Shown: positions 50,698 to 61,199, counted from the first letter of the stretch. The stretch is 64,000 nucleotides of DNA from Rhabdophis nuchalis (GCA_039707465.1 CM077648.1:69955619-70019618); one strand, 5' to 3'. A program made the numbers and translations. Notes: generated by a model from the letters alone, not told the origin.

Positions 50698-51769
50698 CAT
50701 GTTGCCTCAATTGAGGCCAATACCAAAGGATCTTCGAGGTTATCGAAATGGTTGAACTCCTTGGCCCTATCCCACGCACGCTTTTATGAACAAGAATCCA
50801 CCAAAAATCTCCTAGGTCTAACCAGTTCCAAGCCCCCCCCCCCGTGCACTCTTGACCGCCTTTATGGAATGTTCGAGCGATTTATTAGCCTCCTTAAAGT
50901 ACCCTACTTGCAACTCCAGTAGAGTCTCCCGGAGGAAGGGAGCCCCCTGGTTTAACATACAGTGTAAACAGGCCAGGAACCGACTGAGATCCATATATAT
51001 TGCCTATAAAAGAACTGACTTGTTGAAGCCCCCCCCCCCCCGCTTATTTTGAGGCCAAGAAGACATATAAGCTTACTCTGCTAACAGCCAAACAAAACTG
51101 GCAAAGACTTAGATGGAATGCCTTATTAGTTGCTGTGCAGTCCCGTAATCCTCGTGATTTTTGGAGCTTGTTAAACAGAAGGCCAGTTAGTAAACCTATT
51201 TACTCCATTTCAGCTCCCACATGGGAACTTTTCTTATGTCGAGTCTTTTATGAGGAAGATCTGCCATCTTCTACGGCATCCGATTTCCTCCCCGACCACC
51301 TCCCTGAATGGCCTCCTGTGAACCTTGCTACTACCATGAAGCTAATTGGGCAACTTAAATCTGGAAAAGCCCCCGGTCCCGACCTTATCCCTGCTGAGGC
51401 CATTCAAGCCCACAGTGGGCCACTGTCCTTACGGAGGTATTCAATGCGATTAATCAAACAGGCATTATCCCTAAGATCTGGAAGGACGCCATCATTATTC
51501 CAATCCACAAGAAAGGCTCCCCTTCCAATCCAGGCAACTTTAGAAATATCAGCTTACTGTCAGTACTGGGGAAACTCTACGCCCAATTCCTCCTATCCAA
51601 ATTGGAGCACTGGGTCAAGGAGAAAGGCCTTCTCGGACACGAGCAGGCAGGGTTTAGAGCAGATCATTCTACCATCGACCATGCCCTGATCCTATACCAT
51701 CTAGCCTTAAAATACTCTACCCCCAGGAAAGGCCGACTTTGTGTTGCCTTTATAGATCTAAAGGCTGCC
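50698..51769 (+). pseudogene. Vingi/I-like LINE linker and first half of RT
   Basis: Continues the reading of 47988 (HVASIEANTKGSSRLSKW). Frame shifts occur at C-runs near 50827 and 51030. RT motifs: LKSGKAPGPDLIPAEA (about 51357-51405), HEQAGFRADHSTIDHALI (about 51640) and VAFIDLKAA, where the Sushi element interrupts. It resumes at 57472. Confidence 0.75.
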
Positions 51770-52135
51770 TGTCAGTCTCGCTAGTTCCTGCTTCGCTGCC
51801 ATGGAAACGGGGAGGGTGGGGGGTTTGGGGTGAATGTGTTCTGCTGGTGGACAATGTTGATGTTTCGTGTTATCTCCTGCTTAACGGACCTGCATTCCAG
51901 GATGGTGAAGACCTGCCCACCTGATGTTGGAGATGGCTGCATATTGGACAATGCACAGGGGGGGGTTGGGGATTGGGATGGGCTTAAGCTTAATACTTTC
52001 TGTTCGCGCCTAAACTATTCATTCTCAGCTTTACTTGGTCTGTACGCTATCGTAACTTAGTAAAAGTAGCCTTAACATTTCACAATAATGTCTAAGTGTG
52101 GTCTTTCCTGAGCTAACGGAGAAACAGGCCTGACA
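51770..52135 (+). repeat. Sushi A 5' LTR
   Basis: 366 bp, starting TGTCAGTCTCGC and ending GGCCTGACA. It contains ATTCTCAGCTT at 52021-52031, the reverse complement of the primer site, so transcription likely starts at or near 52021. Confidence 0.92.
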
Positions 52136-52137
52136 TT

Positions 52138-52148
52138 AAGCTGAGAAT
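52138..52148 (+). promoter_or_regulatory. Self-primer binding site
   Basis: AAGCTGAGAAT lies two bases after the 5' LTR. No tRNA-type TGG site is present. The 11 bases are perfectly complementary to ATTCTCAGCTT in the LTR (52021-52031). In Tf1 of fission yeast the first 11 bases of the mRNA anneal to the primer site and prime cDNA; the length and geometry here match that. Confidence 0.8.
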
Positions 52149-52172
52149 CAACAAAACCAAAAACCTGCCCTG

Positions 52173-52703
52173 ATGTCGGACCCTTCACAAGAGGAGCCTC
52201 CGTTGGTAGAGGTCCTGCCTGAAACCATTTTGGGAGCTGAAGCATCGCATCCTCCTGCTCAATCTGAAGGGATCAGGTCAGTGATGGAAGGTTTGGCTGG
52301 CCTAGATCTAAATCTGCCTGCTGAAGAATCAGTCAAACCTAAACGTTGGTCTGAAGGGGTTGGAATGAGTGGGGTAAACGTCTCCAGGCGTCGAATTTCC
52401 CCAAAGAAAGTCATTCCGGAGCTCTTAAGAGAAGAACGGGAACTGAGGGGGATGGCTCAGGACCTACTCCGCCAGGCAGATGAGAAAAGTTTAGCCCTGG
52501 AAAAAATCTGGGGGAGGGAGGCGGATCGCCCTCAGCCGAGAGGTTCACAGGCAGCTCCGGGCAGACGAAGCAGAGTTTCAACACCATCCCCCCCTCCTCA
52601 GGCCGGCAGGGAATTGCGAAGAGAGATGGCTTCTGCCAGGCAAAGCAGGAGAACAACTCCCTCCCCCCCCCCCTCAGGCCGGAAGGGAAGCCAACCCCAT
52701 TAA
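52173..52703 (+). CDS. Sushi A Gag N-terminal part, cut off by a C-run frame change
   Basis: ATG at 52173; 176 codons. An acidic, Pro-rich start is followed by a basic helical region (LLREERELRGMAQDLLRQAD), then two similar Ser/Thr-Pro-Pro-Pro blocks. The frame ends at TAA shortly after the 11-C run at 52663-52673. The reading of the capsid continues in the +1 frame, so Gag-Pol is normally a single frame and this copy has an extra base in the run, or the run is misread. Confidence 0.75.
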   Translation: MSDPSQEEPPLVEVLPETILGAEASHPPAQSEGIRSVMEGLAGLDLNLPAEESVKPKRWSEGVGMSGVNVSRRRISPKKVIPELLREERELRGMAQDLLRQADEKSLALEKIWGREADRPQPRGSQAAPGRRSRVSTPSPPPQAGRELRREMASARQSRRTTPSPPPSGRKGSQPH

Positions 52704-52731
52704 CCCCCGCCGACTTGCAAAACTGCCTCCT

Positions 52732-55700
52732 TTGGGTGTGAAATACAACGGAAGTGCCGACAAACTGGCGTTTTTTCTAATTCACGTCGATAATTACATG
52801 CAGTTTTACGCAGCTGATTTGGATGATGAAATCAAAATCAGAATTGTATCTATGACCCTAGAAGATCAAGCTTCTAATTGGTTGGTCTCATTACATAATT
52901 GCCGCTCACCGGCACTGCGCGATTTCGATCGCTTCATGAATGCTCTTAGAAGACGTTTTGAAGACCCCCGTGTTGAGAGGAAAGCAAAAATGAAACTAAA
53001 AAGTTTGCAGCAGGGGGACATGTCTATTCAGGCTTACACGCAAATTTTCCAGGAGCTATCAGTGTTTATGGTTGGTTATAGTGAACAAGCCCTAATGGAC
53101 ATTTATATTGAAGGGCTGAATAAAGATATTTATCAAACATGTGTGAACAGATTTCGCCCCGAAACTTTGAATGACTGGATAGATCTAGCTTCGGATGTCG
53201 AATTGGATCATGCCCACTTGCAGGATCCAGTCCGCTTGGAGGAAAAAGCACAGGAAGATAGCCCCAAGTCTCACCCCCCTGCGAGGGAGAAACGCATGCA
53301 AAAGGGGGAGGGGAGCACAACCAAGCCTCGTTCAGGCAGCTGTTATCGCTGTGGGAAGGAGGGGCACTGGGCAGACAAATGCCGATCAAAACCACCTCCA
53401 CGCCCACTTTCTTCCTTGGACCGGAAACAGCCTAGAACGCCAACTGTGCGCGCCAAACCGGCTATGAGTGGGGTGGAGCCCATCAACCTCTCTGCTGACC
53501 AGCCCACCGCTGGCCCTGACGATTGGGAGGCGTCTTCAGACTCTTCTGACGACAATCTGGTGAGTCATCGCTCCGGGCCCCTTTATATTAATTTAAAGCT
53601 TTTAGCTCCATCTACTGGCCGTACATGCAATGTGCAGGCTCTCATTGACTCTGGGTGTTCAAAATGTCTCATAAGCCAAGACATCGTGTCTTCGATGGGT
53701 TTTCACCTTAAGACCCTGAAAACTCCCATAGCCTTTTGCCAAATGGATGGTTCTGTAGCCGGGGGAACCCCAGCATCTTTTATCACCGAACCAATTCATG
53801 TTTCTATAGGCACGGGCCATACTGAGACCATCAACTTTATTGTAACTGCCATTGCCGATAATGCTGTAATTTTGGGAGTCAATTGGCTTCGAAAATGGAA
53901 TCCTCTGATAAACTGGAAGGAAGGTTGGGTGCGCATTCCTTTATCCCTCCCGGAGGATACCTCTCTTCCATCAGAAACTGATCAACCCCCGCACCATCAG
54001 CCACCCCACCATATTGAATCTGCTGCGCATTTATTGGATTTCCCATCACCCGAGGTCATACCAGGTGAGGAGAAAATTCCCAAAGAATATTGGGACCTAA
54101 AGGATGCTTTCAGTGAAAGATCTTGTGATTCCCTTCCTCCTCATAGGGCTACTGACTGTTCAATTGATTTTCTTCCTGGGGTTCAATTACCCAAACCTCG
54201 TTTGTATTCAATGACCCCACGGGAGATGGAGGAATTACGTAGATTCATCGATAAAAACCTTCAAAGGGGTTTCATTGAACCAGCTAGGCCCCGTGTAGCT
54301 GCACCAGTTATGTTTAGAGAAAAGAAAGATGGCACTCTAAGATTAATACAGGACTATTCATATCTCAACACCATTTGTGAACACAATATTTACCCCCTTC
54401 CGCTCATGAAGGACATGCTTGCTCACCTGGCTACCGGTAAAAATTTTACGAAGCTGGACTTACGTGAAGCATATTACAGGGTCAGGATCAAAGAGGGGGA
54501 CGAATGGAAGACAGCTTTTAACTGTCCGCTCGGATGTTTCCAATTCAAAGTCCTCCCATTCGGTCTTCAAGGTGCCCCTTCAGTGTTTATGCAACTGATA
54601 AATGAGGTTCTCCACGAGCACCTTTACAAGGGAGTTATTGTTTACATTGATGACATTGTCGTCTACTCGCAAACACACGACGAGCACGTTAAACTAGTGC
54701 GCTCCGTATTAAATAAGTTGCGTTCCGCTGAACTTTATGCCAAGCTCTCTAAGTGTGAGTTTCACCAGGAAAGAATTGACTATTTGGGTTACCGTATCTC
54801 CTCTGAGGGAATTGAGATGGATCCTGCTAAAGTCAAGGCAGTGACGGAGTGGGCCCCTCCCCGTACCCGTAAACAATTGCAAAGTTTTTTAGGGTTTGTG
54901 AATTTTTACCGCCAATTTATTCCGTCATTCGCTGATATTGCCTTGCCCATTACAAACCTTCTGAAATCAAAAGGAGAAGGCAAGCCTCGTCCAGGAACCC
55001 CTCTCAAATGGACGATGGAATGTCAGGCCGCTTTCGAAAAGCTTAAACGGTTGTTTGCGGCTGAGCCTGTTCTTAAACACCCAGATGTGAATTCCCCATT
55101 TGTGATTCAGGCAGATGCTAGTGATGTAGCGGTAGGCGCAGTCCTGTTACAACTCAATCAACATGGCCAATTACAACCCTGTGCTTACACCTCTCGGAAA
55201 CTCACTGCGTCCGAACGCGGTTGGGCGATTTGGGAAAAGGAGGCGTTTGCTGTTCGGTGGGCTCTCATGACTTGGCGACATTTTCTTGAGGGTGCCCCAC
55301 ATCCTTTCGAGGTCTGGACGGACCATAAAAATTTGGAAGCTCTTACCTCCTCTCGGAAATTGTCCCCAAGGCAACTTCGTTGGTCTCATTATTTCCATCG
55401 TTTCAATTTCCACCTCAAATACATTCCTGGGGGAAAAATTTTTATGGCTGATGCACTTTCCAGATTGCCTCAATATGATGTGTCTAAGCTCACCATTGTG
55501 CAACCGATAATGCCACTCACTTTACCTGCTACTCCAGTATCTACTATAGCCCAAACTACTGTCCAAACTACTCCACCTGCTGACCTGATTGCTCGTATTA
55601 AGGATGAATTACTTACTGATGATTGGTATTCGACTCATTCAGGTGATTGTACTACCAGAGACGATCTTCCCTGGATTGGTTCTAAAATATATGTTCCTGC

Positions 55701-56985
55701 TACATTACGTCCTTTTGTCTTGCAACGAGCACACGACTCACGTTTAGCTGGTCATTTTGGTTTCGTTAAAACTATTCATCTTATCAAGAGACAGTTCTGG
55801 TGGCCATCAATGAAGAAAGATGTTGAATCGTATATTGCCAGTTGTCCTGTATGTGCGGCCTCAAAACGTGCGCCGGGTAAGCCACAGGGTCTTCTCCAGT
55901 CTGTGGCTACCCCGGAAAGGCCTTGGAAGGAAATTTCAATGGACTTTATAGTTGATCTTCCACCCAGTCAGGGTTATACCGTTATCTGGGTAGTTACCGA
56001 TCTTTTTTCTAAACAAGTTCATTTTGTCCCCTGTACTAAGATTCCTTCTTCCAAATCTCTGGCTCGACTGTTCGTTTCCCATATCTATCGTTTTCATGGC
56101 GTCCCGCAACGCATCATCTCCGATAGAGGAACCCAATTTACTTCCCAATTTTGGAAAGAGTTTTTGAGACTGATTGGCTCCGCCCAAAGCTTAAGCTCCG
56201 CCTACCACCCTCAGACGAATGGATCTTGTGAAAGGGTTAATTCCGTCCTCGAACAGTACTTACGCTGCTTTATTAATTTCCAGCAAGATGATTGGGCTGA
56301 TCTTCTCATACACGCCGAAGTTGCGTATAATAACTCTGTTCACTCCAGTACGAATATGACCCCCTTTGAAATCATCTACGGTCAGGACTTTGTACCCATA
56401 CCCGAACTGCCTCACGTCTCACCGACGGTTCCCTCTTTATCTGAATGGTCCTCTCGATTATCTTCTGTTTGGCCGGTTCTCCGAAAAACTTTAAACGATG
56501 CCCATGACTCGCACAAATTGTACGCTGATAAGAAACAAGCAGTCCCTCCCTCCTACAAAGTTGGTGATCAGGTTTATGTATCTACCAAAAATTTGGATAG
56601 CCCCCAAAAATGCAAGAAGCTGGGTCCCAAATTTATTGGGCCTTTCACGATCACCAAAATTATCAGCTCTGTGTCGGTCCGTTTGGATCTCCCCAAGACC
56701 TATCGGCGGCTATACCCTGTATTCCATGTTCACTTACTGAAACCTGCTCGTACCTCTCATCTCCGCAAAAGATTGCCTGATGCTCCTGCACCTACCTTGG
56801 TGGATGGTCATCATCATTACGAGGTGCGGGACATTTTGGACTCCAGGATTCGCAGAAATAAAACTCAGTTCCTAGTCATGTGGAAAGATTTTCCCCCTTC
56901 TCACAACGAATGGGTGGATAAAGAGCATCTCAAAGCTCCTAAGCTGGTACGCCAGTTTTATGCCAAGTATCCACACAAACCTTGA
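52732..56985 (+). CDS. Sushi A Gag-Pol: capsid, CCHC, protease, RT, RNase H, integrase, chromodomain
   Basis: 1417 codons open to TGA at 56983; the first codon shown is TTG, because the true start lies upstream across the frame change. Capsid at residues ~1-170; CCHC knuckle CYRCGKEGHWADKC (about 53340-53382); protease LIDSGCSK (about 53642); RT with Y-I-D-D at 54643-54654; RNase H with FEVWTDHKNLEAL; integrase with an HHCC ending CPVCAASK, catalytic MDFIVDLP, ISDRGTQF and the E in CERVNS; GPFTITK. The chromodomain (VRDILDSR, FLVMWKDFP, HNEWVDKEHL) is at the C-terminus. Chromodomains in this group steer integration to chromatin marks. Apart from the 5' join, it looks functional. Confidence 0.93.
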   Translation: MGVKYNGSADKLAFFLIHVDNYMQFYAADLDDEIKIRIVSMTLEDQASNWLVSLHNCRSPALRDFDRFMNALRRRFEDPRVERKAKMKLKSLQQGDMSIQAYTQIFQELSVFMVGYSEQALMDIYIEGLNKDIYQTCVNRFRPETLNDWIDLASDVELDHAHLQDPVRLEEKAQEDSPKSHPPAREKRMQKGEGSTTKPRSGSCYRCGKEGHWADKCRSKPPPRPLSSLDRKQPRTPTVRAKPAMSGVEPINLSADQPTAGPDDWEASSDSSDDNLVSHRSGPLYINLKLLAPSTGRTCNVQALIDSGCSKCLISQDIVSSMGFHLKTLKTPIAFCQMDGSVAGGTPASFITEPIHVSIGTGHTETINFIVTAIADNAVILGVNWLRKWNPLINWKEGWVRIPLSLPEDTSLPSETDQPPHHQPPHHIESAAHLLDFPSPEVIPGEEKIPKEYWDLKDAFSERSCDSLPPHRATDCSIDFLPGVQLPKPRLYSMTPREMEELRRFIDKNLQRGFIEPARPRVAAPVMFREKKDGTLRLIQDYSYLNTICEHNIYPLPLMKDMLAHLATGKNFTKLDLREAYYRVRIKEGDEWKTAFNCPLGCFQFKVLPFGLQGAPSVFMQLINEVLHEHLYKGVIVYIDDIVVYSQTHDEHVKLVRSVLNKLRSAELYAKLSKCEFHQERIDYLGYRISSEGIEMDPAKVKAVTEWAPPRTRKQLQSFLGFVNFYRQFIPSFADIALPITNLLKSKGEGKPRPGTPLKWTMECQAAFEKLKRLFAAEPVLKHPDVNSPFVIQADASDVAVGAVLLQLNQHGQLQPCAYTSRKLTASERGWAIWEKEAFAVRWALMTWRHFLEGAPHPFEVWTDHKNLEALTSSRKLSPRQLRWSHYFHRFNFHLKYIPGGKIFMADALSRLPQYDVSKLTIVQPIMPLTLPATPVSTIAQTTVQTTPPADLIARIKDELLTDDWYSTHSGDCTTRDDLPWIGSKIYVPATLRPFVLQRAHDSRLAGHFGFVKTIHLIKRQFWWPSMKKDVESYIASCPVCAASKRAPGKPQGLLQSVATPERPWKEISMDFIVDLPPSQGYTVIWVVTDLFSKQVHFVPCTKIPSSKSLARLFVSHIYRFHGVPQRIISDRGTQFTSQFWKEFLRLIGSAQSLSSAYHPQTNGSCERVNSVLEQYLRCFINFQQDDWADLLIHAEVAYNNSVHSSTNMTPFEIIYGQDFVPIPELPHVSPTVPSLSEWSSRLSSVWPVLRKTLNDAHDSHKLYADKKQAVPPSYKVGDQVYVSTKNLDSPQKCKKLGPKFIGPFTITKIISSVSVRLDLPKTYRRLYPVFHVHLLKPARTSHLRKRLPDAPAPTLVDGHHHYEVRDILDSRIRRNKTQFLVMWKDFPPSHNEWVDKEHLKAPKLVRQFYAKYPHKP

Positions 56986-57086
56986 CTCTTTTTCTTTCTC
57001 CTCTCCGTTGTTTTGTCTCTCCCTTCTTCTCTTTCAGGTGTAGCCTCTCGTATGCCTATTGCTGCCCTGGATTTCCCGCTGTTCCT

Positions 57087-57100
57087 GGAGGAGGTCCGGA
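57087..57100 (+). promoter_or_regulatory. Sushi polypurine tract
   Basis: GGAGGAGGTCCGGA directly before the 3' LTR. The same motif sits next to the 3' LTRs of the minus-strand copies. The internal TCC makes it imperfect. Confidence 0.65.
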
Positions 57101-57466
57101 TGTCAGTCTCGCTAGTTCCTGCTTCGCTGCCATGGAAACGGGGAGGGTGGGGGGTTTGGGGTGAATGTGTTCTGCTGGTGGACAATGTTGATGTTTCGTG
57201 TTATCTCCTGCTTAACGGACCTGCATTCCAGGATGGTGAAGACCTGCCCACCTGATGTTGGAGATGGCTGCATATTGGACAATGCACAGGGGGGGTTTGG
57301 GGATTGGGATGGGCTTAAGCTTAATACTTTCTGTTCGCGCCTAAACTATTCATTCTCAGCTTTACTTGGTCTGTACGCTATCGTAACTTAGTAAAAGTAG
57401 CCTTAACATTTCACAATAATGTCTAAGTGTGGTCTTTCCTGAGCTAACGGAGAAACAGGCCTGACA
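57101..57466 (+). repeat. Sushi A 3' LTR
   Basis: 366 bp, nearly identical to the 5' LTR. It is followed by CTGCC, the right copy of the target duplication. Confidence 0.92.
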
Positions 57467-57471
57467 CTGCC

Positions 57472-58713
57472 TTTGACAGCATACCCAGACACAAACTGTG
57501 GGGCAAACTTTCCTCCTGGGTCATTGACAAAAGACTACTTTGGCTCATTTCCCAACTGCATGAGGGGACGGAGGCAAAAGTGCGCCTTACCCCCCAAGGG
57601 GACCTTTCCAATGCCATCCCTGTCAACAAAGGAGTCAGGCAGGGATGTATACTAGCTCCCCTTCTCTTTAACCTATACATCAGTGATTGGAGAAGAGCAT
57701 TAATGAACCAACTGGACTATATACATGCCCCTAGACTAGCCGACTATAGGTGCCCGCTTCTGCTTTATGCCGATGACACGGCGATTCTCTCCTTTTCCCG
57801 GGTGGGTTTGCTTAGGGCCCTCAAAATTCTGTCCAATTATTGCACCGACAACCAACTGCATATCAACCATTCCAGGTCGAAGATCATGATCTTTTCGAGA
57901 AGCAGGAAACTCCACCAATGGAAGCTTGACGGCATACCAGTGGAACAGGTCCACAGATTTCAATACCTAGGCATTTTTTTCCAATCTAATGCCAAGTGGC
58001 TTTCACAGGTTGAGTTCCTTCGCAACAAGGCCAAGATCTCCTTGCATGCTGTCCTGCACTTTTTCTTCTTGGAGGGCGCCCACCATATTCCCTCAGTACT
58101 AAAAGTATACAGGGCAAAGCTGATAGCTGCCCTTTGATATGGCGCTTCTCTTTCGGTCCCAGCTAACATTTCCAGTCTTGAATCTGTCCAAAGCCAGTTC
58201 CTATGCTGCTTAATGGGAGTCCCCCCTTGTGTGAGCAAAGCTGCAATCCATTTGGAATTGGGCATACCATCGCTCGACACCATTTTGTGGAAACATACAA
58301 TTGGCTACTGGCTGGCCTTATGGGCCAGACTCCCAGACTATTACTTAGGACAGTGCTTATGGCGGGATGACTTCCACAGCCCTTGGGCCCGTAATATCCA
58401 CACCAAACTCATAAAGATAGGAATCTCCCCTATTGAAGTCTTTATACTTGGCCCCGCCGCTGCCAAATCGCTGATATTCCAACAATTGGATGACATTGAA
58501 AGGCAACAGAACTTGGCACTTGGTGTAGGAATTTGTTCTCCATTCTCTCTCGGCATTATTCCCCTGACGCACCCCCCTAAATATCTCTCTGAGCTATCCT
58601 CCATTAAACACAGGCTGGCATTCTTAAAGGCACACTTTAACATGATCCCCTCAAATGCCCTAGATAGCAGACTTTCTGGGGCTCATGTGACAGTTGATCC
58701 CTGGAATCGCTAG
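57472..58713 (+). pseudogene. Vingi/I-like LINE RT second half and C-terminus
   Basis: Resumes at the Sushi insertion point. RT motifs VNKGVRQGCILAPLLFNLYI (about 57625) and Y-A-D-D at 57766-57777 are intact. An open reading of 185 codons ends at a TGA near 58135, then continues after a frame break as a 166-codon stretch with WLALWARLPDYYLGQ. The rest of the element to 59229 is 3' UTR. Confidence 0.78.
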
Positions 58714-59229
58714 CTCACATTGCATTCACATGTCCCTACTACGAGGAGAAAAGACTACAACTCATCTCCCCTATTTGCCAAAGATTTCCTGGACTAATCT
58801 GAAATCAGAGTCTTCGCTTTCTTCTCCAGGACACTGACTCAAGGACCACATTGAAGGTTGCAAGTTTTCTGCTGCAGTCTTAGCTTGTAAGAACCGTGGG
58901 AAGGGTTGGGTTGGTCCCACTGGCTGAGGCCAGTTGTGCTGATTGTTTGCAGCGTACCACTTGGTGGCCGCATCAGGTGCTGACATGTAGATCGCATGTA
59001 AATCTTTACATGTTATCTTCTCTTTACGCTCAATTCGAATTGATCATACTCTTAAACCATAGATTTAGATCTCTATAATGGTTAAATGGTACGGTTGGCA
59101 GAATGGTCCTTGCCATCGATCTTGCCTGTTGTCTCCCACCCTTCAGTGGGGCCCGGCTGTACATCCACATGTGATTTGTTTATCTTGTCTTTTGGTCTAT
59201 GACCGCAATAAAGTTTTATTATTATTATT
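58714..59229 (+). repeat. 3' UTR and TTA tail of the Vingi/I-like LINE
   Basis: Untranslated 3' end with CCGCAATAAAGTTTTATTATT at the terminus. It joins directly to the 26-bp target duplication at 59230. Confidence 0.65.
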
Positions 59230-60550
59230 ATAGCCACAATAAAAATGAATGTTTTACCTAAAGTATTATACTTATTTCAGACAATCCCAATCAGACTGGG
59301 TAAAGATTTTTTTGAAGAATTGAACAAAATAGTCTCAAAGTTTATATGGCAGGGGGGAAAAGCAAGAATAAAACTAAAAATCTTACAAGATGCTAAAATG
59401 AGGGGAGGCATGGGATTACCTGATTGGGAACTATATTACCAAACTGCAAACTTAATGTGGATTAAAGATTGGATAACGTTAAGGAATACTAGGCTCTTAG
59501 AATTAGAAGGACATGATTTACTATCAGGCTGGCACGCATTTCTATGGTATAGAAATACCAGGGAACATGGTTATTTTAGAAGGCATTACATAAGAGAATC
59601 TTTGATTCTAAATTGGGAAAAGATTAAGAGATTGCATTATCTTAAAATACCAGTCTGGGTTTCAACTATTGAAGCATTTTCATATGCAACAATATATAAA
59701 AAGGAACAAACAATTAGATAATCCGAGTTATTAAATTCAGGGAGTGATCTCAAAACCATCCAGGAATTAAAACAAGAAGGAATGGATATGAATTGGTATA
59801 CATATATGCAAATACATTCTAGATATAAGGAGGACCAAAAGAAAAAGGAGGGGTCTATGATAAAATAACGGAATTAGATAAAATCTTAACAGGCGTTGAT
59901 GAAAAAGTAATTTAAAAACTTTATGCCTACTTATTAGAGTTTAAACTTCAGGAAGAGCAAGTGAAAGAAACTATGATAACCTGGGGGGGAAATTTTGGGA
60001 TGGGATTGATGTAGATAAGTGGCAAAACTTGTGGACGCAAAACTATAAAATGACAATGTCAACTGCTTATAAAGAGAACTTGTATAAGATGTTTTGCAGG
60101 TGGCACTTATCACCAGCAAAAATTGCAAGAAAGAACAAGAATAAATCCGAAAAATGTTGAAAATGTCACCAGACGCCTGGCTCTTATTACCATATGTGGT
60201 GGACTTGTTCAGAGGCTAAAAGTTATTGGACTATGATTCACATATGGTTGGAGAAAAAGATACACAAGCACATAGACTTTAAACCTGAACTTTTTTTACT
60301 TGGAATTACATCAGAAGTACTTGATAAAAACATGAAATATTTAATTGTGAATGTTTTGACAGTAGCTAGAATTGTATTTGCAAAAAACTGGAGAAATGAG
60401 AAATTACCTTCACAAGAGGAAGTTATTCATAAGATCATGGAATGTGCAGAAATGAGTAGATTAACATTTGAAATTAGAGAGCAGGAGAATGAACAATTTT
60501 ATGAAATATGGAATATGTTTTATCAATGGTTGGAAAAAAGAATAACTTAA
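59230..60550 (+). pseudogene. L1 ORF2 C-terminus, right of the nested LINE
   Basis: Continues the L1 cut at 44739: IKMNVLPKVLYLFQTIPI, then WHAFLWYRNTREHGYFRRHY, KIKRLHYLKIPVW. An open 158-codon stretch ends at 59719, then decayed frames. The C-terminal cysteine-region reading resumes at 60194 (MWWTCSEAKSYW) to the stop at 60548. Confidence 0.82.
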
Positions 60551-60783
60551 GGATTATATATTGAATAACTATAGAAAAAGACTGATTTGATAAATAATAA
60601 TGCTACTACATGGAAAATAAGGTGATATATATGTAATGAAAGGATAACTGACAATTATGTTTGTAATCTTAAGTACTGATGCACAAAATGCTTGCCTGAA
60701 CGACATGTTGTACAAAGCACAAGATGAATAATGTTTTTTATTTGTTTTTATGTTAAAAAATAAAAAGTTCTTTACAAAAAAAA
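60551..60783 (+). repeat. L1 3' UTR and poly(A)
   Basis: AT-rich 3' UTR ending AATAAAAAGTTC and an A run, followed by the right copy of the GAAAATAGAAA duplication. Confidence 0.7.
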
Positions 60784-61199
60784 GAAAATAGAAAACATCA
60801 TCGAAATGGAGTAGCTATAAAAATAAATAATATTGTAAATAAATGCATAAAGGCCCTTATTCCTGTATCCAATAGAGTGGTGATGATCCAAATAAATAGT
60901 ACTCCAGTAAATATGAATGTTATACAAGTTTACATTCCCACGGCTGACAATGATGAAGAGGATTTAGAGAAGTTCTATGAAGATATAGACAGTGTATTGA
61001 AAACCCTAAAAAGTAATGATATCACAATACTCATGGGAGACTTCAATGCAAAAGTGGGAGAAGGAAGTGATGCTCCTATAGCTGGAAACTTTGGCTTAGG
61101 AACCAGATGGTAGAGGTGACAGATTTGTAGACTTCTGCAAGGAGCATAGGCAATATGTGATGAATACTTTTTTCAATTTACCAAAAAGACGCCTCTACA
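60784..61199 (+). pseudogene. BovB/RTE endonuclease fragment, right part
   Basis: Continues the BovB reading of 39570-39864 with HRNGVAIKIN, then MNVIQVYIPTADNDEEDLE and LMGDFNAKVGEG. These are the central and distal endonuclease motifs of RTE elements. It is cut at 61200 by the minus-strand Sushi LTR; RT is absent. Confidence 0.8.

Larger units (their letters stand above)
51770..57466 (+). mobile_element. Young Sushi-type (chromovirus) LTR retrotransposon, copy A
   Basis: A 5697-bp element with 366-bp LTRs and a 5-bp CTGCC duplication (51765-51769 and 57467-57471), inside the RT of the LINE. I found one difference between the LTRs, in a G/T run (8 G + TT versus 7 G + TTT). It encodes Gag, protease, RT, RNase H, integrase and a C-terminal chromodomain. 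Primer site and LTR support Tf1-type self-priming. The only damage seen is a frame change at a C run near 52670. Confidence 0.93.
44740..59229 (+). mobile_element. AP-endonuclease LINE (Vingi/I-group-like), split by three insertions
   Basis: Flanked by a 26-bp identical duplication (44714-44739 and 59230-59255; starts ATAGCCACAA, ends ATGTTTT). The element has ORF1-like sequence (45560-47150), an endonuclease (47180-47988), a linker and RT (50698-51769, resuming at 57472) and a C-terminal part (to 58713). It ends with AATAAAG and TTATTATTATTA. Nested within are an L2 3' end (44880-45343), an L1 (47989-50683) and a Sushi retrotransposon (51770-57466). The clade is inferred from the RT (GVRQGCILAPLLFNLYI, LLYADD) and is not certain. 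Confidence 0.75.
39865..60783 (+). mobile_element. L1 with deleted RT, inserted in BovB and itself carrying nested elements
   Basis: Flanked by an 11-bp duplication GAAAATAGAAA (39854-39864 and 60784-60794). In order: a long 5' UTR (39865-42180) carrying an L2 insertion, intact ORF1 (42181-43299), the ORF2 endonuclease part (43303-44579), a jump straight to the post-RT region (44580-44739), a 14.5-kb inserted LINE (44740-59229), the remaining ORF2 C-terminus (59256-60550) and 3' UTR with tail. The core RT including the catalytic box is missing, so the copy cannot reverse transcribe. Confidence 0.82.
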
